Assembly (NCBI RefSeq): GCF_905220365.1
Contig: NC_061152.1
Location: forward strand, 1,973,001 to 2,037,000
Reading direction: 5' to 3'
DNA: 64,000 bases
Source: Vanessa cardui
Lineage: Eukaryota; Arthropoda; Insecta; Lepidoptera; Nymphalidae
A program made the translations under genes and the position numbers. The notes beneath the pieces are model-generated. The model worked only from the letters and a program-made list of their open reading frames with translations, did no database searches and had not been told where the DNA came from. Shown here in pieces: positions 42,201 through 48,800 of the stretch. Position 1 is the first letter of the stretch, and each line of letters begins with the position of its first letter.

Positions 42201-43849
42201 AACCTTCCTTATTAATTCCTCTACCTATTAGTGATAACCGCATGAAAATCCGTTCAGTAGTTTTGAAGTTCGATGAGCCGAATTGATGAGATTCGGTACG
42301 AAAACTTAAACTCCAAGGAAGGACGTAGACTAACTTTTTTGCCTTTTGTTTTTTTTTTCTCGCCGGAAAAACGCATTACGCGCTTCCCCCACGTGATGGA
42401 AAGTGGGGGGGCGGCGTGTTAGACTCCCCGGAGCCCTGGACGCCGAGTGCGCCCAAGTACGACGGGCTTACCCACTACAAAACCAGCGGTACCCTCTCCG
42501 TCTTTCGGCGGACGCCACGGGATCGCTTACGCATGCTACCGTGGACTTTTATGCCTGACACATGACAAACAACAGCTTTAAACGCTGAAACTGCGGGCGA
42601 CTACTAATTAAGCATCTTTTAACATATGCAACAGCCAAACCATTGTTTTGTTCTGCTGTTGTTGAGTTCCAATTTAAAAGGGGAACTGAAATGGTTATGA
42701 GTTCAATCAAGCAAGCACCTCTGAATATTCATGTGCTTCGTAAGGAAACCTTCATATGTCTAATTTCAACGAAATTCTGCCACATGTGTATTGCCTGAAT
42801 TCAAAATCAAATCAAAATAAACTTTATTCAAGTAGGCTTTTTTACAAGCTCTTTTGAATCGTCATTTTACAATTAAGTGAAGCTGCCACCGGTTCGGAAA
42901 GTAGATTCTACCTAGAAGAACCGGCTAGAAACTCAGTAGTTTTTCTTTTTCAACATTTAAAAAATACAAAGTTATGTTAGTTAATACAATTATTTAGATT
43001 AATATATCCTGCGTGGAGATTAACAGATATTAACTCCACGCTTTTTTATCATCTACAAAATCGAGTAATATGCCTTTTTTTTACTAATGTATTTTTTATA
43101 AACGATTTGAATTTACGAAACGGAAAAGTTAAAAATGTCTGCAAAAAAATTAGAGGCGCATGGATGAATGTGATACAAACCTTCTCCTCATAGAGGTCTT
43201 AGCCCAGCAGTGAGATTTACGGGCTGTTATTATTTATGATTATTTTCAGCTTCAAGTTTCAACCTGATTCAAACGATCCTCGGGAAATTGCCAGATTCAG
43301 GACATCAGTGGATGACATCAGCTGTAAGAAGAGCAAACTTGGCGAGAGTGTGGTATGATCAAATTTAACGAGTATTCTTCTTGGTTTCCAGAAACTGTGA
43401 CGTCATCATTTGACGCCCTTCAAATTTGGGAACTAAGATGTTATGCCAGTGTTACTACAGGCAGAAGGGACATAACATCTTAGTTCCCACGATGATGTAA
43501 GGAATAGTTAATATTTCTTACAGCGTCATTGTCTATGGGTGATGGTATATGCTCGTCTGCCAACCTATACCATAAAAAAAGCAAGGGACTTTTGCCTATG
43601 GCTGACTCAATCACCCTTAAAACCGGAACACAACAATACCAAGTAATTGTCCGATGGTAGAAGATCTGATGAGTGGGTGGTACCACCAAGATATTTACCT
43701 CCTGTCTAGAATTAAATGCTGAACCTAAGTATATATAATTTAAACATTTTCCATTACAGACTATGCCGACAACCTCGGGATGCAAAAATACTATCTCCAA
43801 AACAGGATTTTATGCAATTATGACCTTTATATTTATATACATGTGGTAA
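36115..43849 (+). CDS. Six-exon gene for a predicted secreted, possibly GPI-anchored acidic protein
   Basis: I join 36115-36235, 36982-37097, 39343-39445, 41485-41578, 43250-43352 and 43760-43849. This makes 627 nt with phases that fit at every junction: 208 residues and a stop. The start MQAVFLLLLCSVTVFGA is a signal peptide. The middle is acidic and lysine-rich and may form helix (KEDEEARIEKELADIYKD). The last residues, after GCKNTISKT, are hydrophobic (GFYAIMTFIFIYMW), like a GPI-attachment signal or a tail anchor. Only two cysteines follow the signal peptide (DDISCKK, SGCKN). The ATG context is AAAATG. All introns are filled with mobile elements. The family is not recognised, so no function is assigned. 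The gene lies 1.9 kb upstream of gelsolin on the same strand. The exon 3 donor (GTCTGA) is weak, so isoforms are possible. Confidence 0.75.
36264..36296 (-). mobile_element. SINE-A tail scrap fused to family D
   Basis: ACAGCCTGTAAATTTCCCAC and TGCTGGGC run straight into TTTTACAAGCAATTTTGAAT of family D. GGGCTTTT is common to both families, which suggests joining at microhomology. Confidence 0.7.
36284..36535 (+). repeat. Family D repeat in intron 1
   Basis: GGGCTTTTACAAGCAATTTT to CGACGCTTTTTTATCCATCT. Confidence 0.8.
36640..36837 (+). repeat. Family K GC-rich repeat
   Basis: GGAAAAACGCTTTACGCGCT, CCCCCACGTGATGGAAAGTG, CCAGCGGTACCCTCTCCGTC and GGGATCGCTTAAGCATGCTA. A second copy is at 42353-42545. 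Both lie inside introns of this gene in the same orientation. It may be a SINE of unknown origin. Confidence 0.7.
36982..37097 (+). CDS. Secreted-protein gene, exon 2
   Basis: Acceptor CATATAAGCAG|. It codes LPPDLEEEPSAENDDDKATS and then TTIQVATVKDVPKKVLDN, an acidic low-complexity stretch followed by a more basic one. Donor AAT|GTTAGT. It ends on a codon boundary. Confidence 0.72.
37315..37550 (-). repeat. Family Q plus E tail segment, copy 1 of a direct duplication
   Basis: CCGAATTTGATGAAATTTAC, AAGCCGCGGGAAATTACTAG, ACCAAAACATCAGGTACCAG and CGTGTACAGTACGA. The same order recurs at 37965-38195, on the other side of a MITE-H copy. Confidence 0.7.
37554..37961. mobile_element. MITE-H, left-truncated, in intron 2
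   Basis: The right end GTCAAATAGCCTATT (37947-37961) is intact. The body has GACAATATGGCGCTGGAATG, a TGACGTCA word (37693-37700) and GGCCAATCAGAAGCG. The left end is missing and joins the duplicated segment. Confidence 0.8.
37965..38195 (-). repeat. Family Q plus E tail segment, copy 2
   Basis: Colinear with 37315-37550: GATGAAATTTAATATGAAAT, AAGCCGCGGGAGACTACTAG, ACCAAAACATCAGGTACCAG, CGTGTACAGTACGA. Confidence 0.7.
38184..38310. mobile_element. MITE-I left part
   Basis: AGTACGAAATAAGTTAGATG and GTAGCATCGGCAATATTCGT, running to the GATCTTTGCAAAAACGT word, where family J begins. Confidence 0.65.
38315..38625 (+). mobile_element. Family J non-coding element
   Basis: CATTTATGATTTGTGTTCTA, GGATTACGGACGTAATGTGT and GGTAAATCCGCC are present. 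Confidence 0.75.
38640..38790 (-). mobile_element. Family G fragment
   Basis: AACCTTCCTCTCGAATCACT, AAAACCGCTTCAAAATCCGT and AGCGACTTTGTTTTATACT. Confidence 0.5.
39016..39306 (+). mobile_element. SINE-A ending 36 bp before exon 3
   Basis: GAGCCGAGATGGAACAGTGG to TTTACAGGCTGTTATTGTTG. A second head-like word, TCCGAGATGGCCCACGAGCC, precedes it directly. Confidence 0.88.
39343..39445 (+). CDS. Secreted-protein gene, exon 3
   Basis: Acceptor TTTATTGACCAG|. It codes VKPDLKDTQKIDREKEDEEA and RIEKELADIYKDSL, a charged, probably helical segment. The donor is TTAG|GTCTGA, a weak match. Reading through the donor gives GLIFHLK and a stop at 39466-39468, overlapped by AATAAA from the adjacent SINE-C. 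Confidence 0.7.
39462..39685 (-). mobile_element. SINE-C, reverse, 20 bp after exon 3
   Basis: An AATAAATAAATATGAGACAT tail, the B box as GGGAATCGAACCCGG, and GGTGTACACACC at the far end. Confidence 0.82.
39785..40197. mobile_element. MITE-O with about 83-bp terminal inverted repeats
   Basis: The left end is CCGGGAGATGATAATGACAA and the right end is TTGTCATTATCATCTCCCGG. The repeats also share TATTTGGTCATTTGTAC and GGCGGTTCTTCAGGGGTCT up to 39869 and from 40115. The interior of about 245 bp is unique in this window and non-coding. Confidence 0.85.
40559..40855 (-). mobile_element. SINE-B, full length
   Basis: ATTGTATAGGTTGGCGGACG to GACGGGCTTGCACAAAGCCC. Confidence 0.82.
40888..41021. mobile_element. 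Small inverted-repeat element
   Basis: CCATAACACGACCTTTGGGC near the start faces GCCCGAAGGCCGTGTTATGG at the end, with TACCTAG/CTTAGGTA inside. The arms are about 30 bp and the total about 134 bp. Confidence 0.65.
41095..41384 (+). mobile_element. Family F Helitron-like element, both ends
   Basis: Starts ATAATAAAATTGGAGTGTCT, contains TGTTCCGGCTAACTAAGAGA and ends TCGCGGGCACAGCTAGTCTA. A second start fragment follows at 41391-41435. Confidence 0.75.
41485..41578 (+). CDS. Secreted-protein gene, exon 4
   Basis: Acceptor TTGTTGTAACAG|. It codes YKADSAEVIKETTAIKTTET and FEKPIARARN, ending two bases into a codon; donor ACAA|GTATGT. It is threonine- and lysine-rich. Confidence 0.72.
41605..41815 (-). 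mobile_element. SINE-A, truncated
   Basis: CAGCCTGTAAATTTCCCACT to TGAATATTCAGTGGTGTTG; the tRNA-like head is absent. Confidence 0.82.
41816..42035 (-). mobile_element. SINE-C
   Basis: An AATAATAATAAAAACATATC tail to CGGAGTGGCGTACCCACGGA. Confidence 0.8.
42060..42345 (+). repeat. Helitron-like fragment, family G/Q type
   Basis: CGCATGAAAATCCGTTCAGT and CTTAAACTCCAAGGAAGGAC are recognisable; the rest is diverged. Confidence 0.4.
42353..42545 (+). repeat. Family K GC-rich repeat, copy 2
   Basis: GGAAAAACGCATTACGCGCT, CCCCCACGTGATGGAAAGTG, CCAGCGGTACCCTCTCCGTC and GGGATCGCTTACGCATGCTA. It is inserted between two halves of a Helitron-like repeat (TTTTTTGCC / TTTTATGCC). Confidence 0.72.
42706..42793 (+). 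mobile_element. SINE-A scrap
   Basis: CAAGCACCTCTGAATATTCA to ATTCTGCCACATGTGTATTG with an internal deletion. Confidence 0.65.
42797..43085 (+). repeat. Family D repeat, full length
   Basis: ATCAAAATAAACTTTATTCA to CCACGCTTTTTTATCATCTA. Confidence 0.84.
43170..43233 (+). mobile_element. SINE-A 3' scrap ending 16 bp before exon 5
   Basis: AAACCTTCTCCTCATAGAGG, CTTAGCCCAGCAGTGAGATT and TACGGGCTGTTATT. Confidence 0.75.
43250..43352 (+). CDS. Secreted-protein gene, exon 5
   Basis: Acceptor TATTTTCAG|. It codes (N)FKFQPDSNDPREIARFRTS and VDDISCKKSKLGESV; donor GTG|GTATGA. It ends on a codon boundary. Confidence 0.74.
43428..43695. mobile_element. Rearranged SINE-B in three pieces
   Basis: A reverse piece (TTGGGAACTAAGATGTTATG), then a forward piece (GGGACATAACATCTTAGTTC to CTATACCATAAAA), then a reverse piece (CACCCTTAAAACCGGAACAC to ATGAGTGGGTGG). 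Confidence 0.7.
43760..43849 (+). CDS. Secreted-protein gene, exon 6 (C-terminus)
   Basis: Acceptor TTCCATTACAG|. It codes TMPTTSGCKNTISKT and the hydrophobic end GFYAIMTFIFIYMW, then TAA. If the C-terminus is a GPI signal, the small residues around SGC would be candidate attachment sites. Confidence 0.72.
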   Translation, partial: TMPTTSGCKNTISKTGFYAIMTFIFIYMW

Positions 43850-43866
43850 CAAGTTCCGATGTTAAT

Positions 43867-43897
43867 AATAAATTATTTGAAATAATAAATTAATAAA
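43867..43897 (+). terminator. Polyadenylation signals of the secreted-protein gene
   Basis: Three AATAAA words (43867, 43884, 43892) lie 18-48 nt after the stop codon. Confidence 0.6.
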
Positions 43898-43931
43898 AGT
43901 ATAAAGGCTTTTCATTACAATCATTATAGAT

Positions 43932-44128
43932 TTTATTCATCTCGTGCTCAGCGGTGAAGGAAATTATCGTGAGGAAACCTGCATGTGACAAATTTCATAG
44001 AAATTCTGCCACATGTGTATTCCGCCAACCCGCATTGGAACAGCGTGGAATATGTTCCAAACCTTCTCCTCAAAGGGAGAGGAGGCCTTTAATCCAGCAG
44101 TGGGAATTTACAGGCTGTTGTTATTATA
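43932..44128 (+). mobile_element. SINE-A, head missing
   Basis: ATTCATCTCGTGCTCAGCGG to AATTTACAGGCTGTTGTTA. A 5-bp deletion lies in the GTGGTGGAATA motif. Confidence 0.85.
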
Positions 44129-44136
44129 GATTTCAT

Positions 44137-44357
44137 TTGACGACCTTCGTGGTCGTAGTGTGTACACCGGTTTCCATGGTTACGCCACTCCGAGGTCCCG
44201 AGTGGATGTAGATTGTCATTAGTTGTCTGTGTCGTCTCGGGTCTGGGTGTTTGTGCCGTCGTTACTTCTGATCTCCCACAACACAAGTGCGTTAGCTGCT
44301 CACATTGGGATCAGAGTAATGTATGTGATGTTGTCCAATAATTATTGTTATTATTTA
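44137..44357 (+). mobile_element. SINE-C
   Basis: TTGACGACCTTCGTGGTCGT to GATGTTGTCCAATAATTATT. Confidence 0.82.
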
Positions 44358-44359
44358 AT

Positions 44360-44645
44360 TCAAGTATTTTGTTTAACGCAAAATTGATTACTATAAAATG
44401 TTATTATATTTATAGATCTAATGTATATAGAATTTGTAATAAACGATTTTTCGTATACTTTATCTATTGATTTTTGCTAAAATATTATGATTCACGAGAG
44501 ATAAGAAATGATATGGCTGTTATCAGATGTCATATACAGGATGCGTTATCACGAAAACCGGTGAATGTGTTAAAAATATATTTTCAAACGCTTTCACGAT
44601 TTAATACTGAACCGAAATACTATGAAATTTACTATAACGCAAGTA
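44360..44645. other. Unassigned AT-rich sequence
   Basis: Nothing recognised. The open frame starting at 44474 runs into a SINE and is not supported. Confidence 0.35.
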
Positions 44646-44650
44646 TAAAT

Positions 44651-44908
44651 GGAGTCGTGATGGCCCAGTGGTGCCACAGCTGCATCTTAACCGATGATTG
44701 CGGGTTTTGTCTTGTCTTTCTAATTAATCTCGTGCTAAGCAGTAAAAAACATCGCAAGGAAACCTGCATATGACTAATTTCAACGAAATCTGGAACATAT
44801 GTAACCAACCCGCATTGGAACAGCGTGGTGTATAATGCTCCAAACCTTCTCTTCAAACGGAGAGGCTTTAACCCAGGAGTGAGAAATTTACAGGCTATTA
44901 ATGTTATG
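44651..44908 (+). mobile_element. SINE-A, diverged
   Basis: GAGTCGTGATGGCCCAGTGG to AAATTTACAGGCTATTAATG. The segment after the B box is deleted. Confidence 0.84.
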
Positions 44909-44934
44909 TTAATTTGAATTACAATGAAGGACAT

Positions 44935-45115
44935 AGGCTTTTATACCTAGGCCGATGGTGGTGGCATGGTGGAAACACGATGATGGTTTTAGTGGGTAGT
45001 ACAAGATATTAGGCTCTGACATGTGGCCGTAATGGCCTCGATTGAGTGCCACACAACCGTCCCGATTCCCGAACCGGGCATGCGTAAACGCATTTCCTCG
45101 TCGTTGAATAAAAAA
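44935..45115. repeat. Unassigned GC-richer sequence
   Basis: GTGGTGGCATGGTGGAAACA and CATTTCCTCGTCGTTGAATA look like part of a dispersed repeat, but no second copy is in the window. Confidence 0.3.
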
Positions 45116-45163
45116 ATAGGCTTTTATAACTAACACCTGACAACCATTTCCAAAAATTTGTCC

Positions 45164-45614
45164 AATAGGCTATTTGACTGGTTTTTAAAATCCATTTTAT
45201 ATTATTTAGTAGAGGTTAAGGAACCCAGTAAAAGTTGATTTTTTTAATTCTAGTACATATTTGCCGAATAATATCATATTAAAAATTTCATATTTAAATA
45301 GCGCTCGAAAACGCTACTTGAACAATATGGCGCTGCAATGGGGTCGGTGACGTCACATTGCTGTATTTTAATCTGTGGTACATATAGCAGAAAAGCAAGT
45401 TTTATAAGAAAGTGACTTCATCATAAGCCCGGCCAATCAGAAGCGTTATGTATCACGTGACAAACGTTTGAAAATTTGCATTTTTATTGATGGTTTTTTG
45501 AATAAATTAAGTATTATTTTCAAGTTTCGTTAGTAAATAACCATTTCTAAACTCATAATCTACACTGATTACAATAATTCACAATTTATTTTTCGCATTG
45601 TCAAATAGCCTATT
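45164..45614. mobile_element. MITE-H, complete, upstream of gelsolin
   Basis: Terminal repeats are AATAGGCTATTTGAC (45164-45178) and GTCAAATAGCCTATT (45600-45614). The interior has GACGTCAC within GTGACGTCAC, so the CRE word TGACGTCA lies at 45348-45355, and a CCAAT-type GGCCAATCAG lies at 45431-45440. There is no frame. Its right end is about 127 bp before the gelsolin ATG. Confidence 0.85.
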
Positions 45615-45666
45615 ATCTAATGTACCTTTTTAACACAAACACCCTGTATTGAAGGTACACAAAACG

Positions 45667-45676
45667 TTATCAGTGT
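45667..45676 (+). promoter_or_regulatory. Candidate gelsolin transcription start (initiator)
   Basis: TTATCAGTGT contains the insect initiator word TCAGT, with the A at 45672, 69 nt before the ATG. No TATA box or clear DPE is seen. Confidence 0.35.
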
Positions 45677-45740
45677 CACAGCGACCATAACACATTTAGT
45701 TCTCCAGCGTGACGCACGACTGTGTTAAATCAAATCGATC

Positions 45741-45803
45741 ATGGAGCATCCCGCGTTCGAAGACGTCGGTCAAGATCCTGGTATTAAAATCTGGACCATA
45801 GAA
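45741..45803 (+). CDS. Gel: Gelsolin exon 1
   Basis: MEHPAFEDVGQDPGIKIWTI and E, 21 codons; donor GAA|GTGAGT. The start of G1 is complete and no upstream in-frame ATG is nearby. Intron 1 (6.3 kb) holds MITE-I, SINE-B, family J, SINE-C, and the LINE nested in SINE-A. Confidence 0.85.
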
Positions 45804-48800
45804 GTGAGTGTTTTTAAATTAATTTATAATTTAATTAATTTAATCAATCGTTTATTCATTATCAGTAACTGATAATTAGTGTTCGAATTTAAAGTGTAAT
45901 TAGTTGTTAATTATGTATGTACAAAACTCAGATGTCGCATCGGCAAAATTCGTAAAACCGATCGCATCCGAATTGAGTACGCTATCCCAAATTATCAATA
46001 TTTATATCTTAATAGCTGTGCCCGTGACCTGCGGACGAGCATATGCGCCACCTGATGGTAAGTGGTCACCATCACCCATAGACAATGACGCTGTAAAAAT
46101 ATTAACTATTAGTAACATCGTCAATGTGCCACCAACCTTGGGAACTAAGATGTTATGTCCCTTGTGCCTGTAGTTACACTGGCTTACTCACCCTTCAAAC
46201 CGGAACACAACAATACTGCGTACTGTTGTTTAGCAGTAGAATATCTGATGAGTGGGTGGTACCTACCCAGGCGGGCTTTCACAAAGCCCTACCACCAAGT
46301 ACATGCACTTGCTTTCTCGGGTTGAACTGACGTGATCTATAGCTACGAATAGCGTCGAATGGCGCGATAGGGAGCTGTTTCTATTGGTTGTGTAAATCGG
46401 CAGTGATCGGTTTTAAGTAGCAAATACTACATCTAAGTTGTGTCGTAGTATAATCACATAATGAAAAAAAACAACAGATTTTAAATCTGTTAAACAAACA
46501 TTCAAGGTCACTGTATGATTCATGTTTTGCATTTTTCTCATAAACTCATATAAATAATACTTGTAGTCGCCCGCGGCTGCACTCGCTTATAGCCTGACAG
46601 ATGTTCTACCTTAAGAATTTGGAACATATCTGATACTAGTATTGTATGTGCCAAAGTCAGGTATTGTATATAGTAAACATATTTACAAAATAGTTAGTTA
46701 TAATGGAAGGGGCCGAAGAGCCAGTGGCCTAGGGCGGCAGATTAGGAGGGGCTTCAATTTTAGCCCAAATTTGTTATTATCTTGCAGAATTAAAAAAAAA
46801 ATATAATTTTACCCATTACGTCCGTAATCCGTATACTCGTCACTGCACAGCGGATTGGAAAAATAATCTAGTAACTGACAGAAATAGCACCTAGTTCATA
46901 ATCATACTAATAACGGGAAAAACCGATGCAATGAGGACGATAGAACACAAATCATAAATGTTGCAAAAAAAGCAGGGCGGCAAAAATTGAATAGCCTACT
47001 AGCGGCAGATTTGAGAATCCGCCACTGCGAAGAGCACAGATAAAATATACTATTTATTAAGAATAAGAAGTAAGGAAAATATATTATTACTGTATGTACG
47101 AAAGAATGTGATTATCATAGCATTGGTACAAGGAACAAACACAATCTTGTTACTCCTGTTACTCGACAGCATAGAGTCAGTAACTCCTTTGGGGCAATGT
47201 ATACGGTTTTACAACAGGATCCCAGAAAGCGTTCAAAATGCTTCTGTTGCCAAATTAAAAAAATGTTAAGGAACGCTTGTGTGCGAAAGGTTACTATACA
47301 ATTAGCGAGTTTATGTTTGATAGCACACCTTGGGAATGAAACGATCGCCTCCTGGCTATTTCTAATTATATACTACTATGTATCTTATTAATTTGACAAA
47401 AAAAGATCCACTGAGTTTCTTTCGCCGGTTCCTCTCATGTCAGGGTGTTCATTTTCCGAACCGGTGGTACTGTTTAATTTGACCATCAATAAGAAAGTGT
47501 AATGCTTCTATCCTTTAAATATTGGACAACATCACATTCTGATCCCAATGTAAGTAGCTAACGCCCTTGTGTTGTGGAAGATCAGAAGTAACGACGGTAC
47601 AAACACCCAGACCCGAGACGACACAGACAACTAATGACAATCTACATCCACCCGGACCTCGGAGTGGCGTACCCATGAAAACCGGTGTACACACTCGACC
47701 ACGGACGTCGTCAATGTATTGTGTATAATTTCGTTAGTGTATGTTCGTCTACGAATTTTTCGAAAACGAAATATCGTATTGAGATTTTCATCTATCTAAG
47801 TTAGATACACATCAACATGGAACAGTTCTACAGAACTACTTATATACAGAGTGTTTCCCTTTTAAAATGATAAATTGGAAAACATATCAAATCATAATTA
47901 CAAATAAATATACTATCGTAAATGCGATCGCTACACATCAAAAAGATATGTTTACTAATCTTTTATATAAAAATAGATAAAAATTTATTGAACAGTGATT
48001 CACATTACAAATTAATCCATTCGAAATAATATATGATTATTATATTATTATGTCCCTATGTATGCTTACATCTTTGAAATTACGCAACGGATTTTGATGC
48101 GGTTTTTCTTATAGATAAAAAGTCTGTCTGTCGTTCTTTCACTACCAAACTACCGAAACGAATTTGATGAAATTTGCTATGAAACAAACTTGAACTCCAA
48201 AGAAGGACATTTTTTAGCCTAATAGCCTGGCCACGGGATATTCAAAAACAACAACAACAGCCTGTAAATTCCCACTGCTGGGCTAAAGGCCTCCTCTCCC
48301 TTTGAGGAGGAGGTTTGGAACATATTCCACCACGCTGTTACAATGCGGGTTGGCGGAATACACATGTGGCAGAATTTTTATGAAATTTGTCACATGGAGA
48401 TTTCCTCACGATGTTTTTGATGCGGCCGAACATCTGCTTTTAGAAGTCGTGCTATCCCATAGTAAAATCTTGCTCGGTGTTTTTTATAGCCCTTCTCTCC
48501 TTATCAACTATTTCTCTGCATTTGAAAGTTTATTAGAGACTCTAACCCCATTATATAGTCAAACTATAATAATGGGTGATTTTAACACCTGTTTACTCAA
48601 GAATGACAATCGCTCTAATAAACTCGTGTCTATAATTGAAGCCTGCGATTTACACATTTTACCTCTTTCCGCTACTCACAAACTACCGAACTGTATGCCA
48701 TCCCTTTTAGACCTTATAATAGTTTCCTCACCTGATCTTGTTTGTAAATATGGCCAGTTGCCTGCAGACTCTTTTTCATACCATGATTTAATTTATCTAT

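Noticed and set aside
44474..44773. 99-codon frame between the two genes
   Set aside because: It runs into SINE-A, has no domain and no splice context.
48302..48420. First 39 codons of the long LINE frame as a genuine N-terminus
   Set aside because: This stretch is antisense SINE-A. The LINE begins at the junction near 48420.
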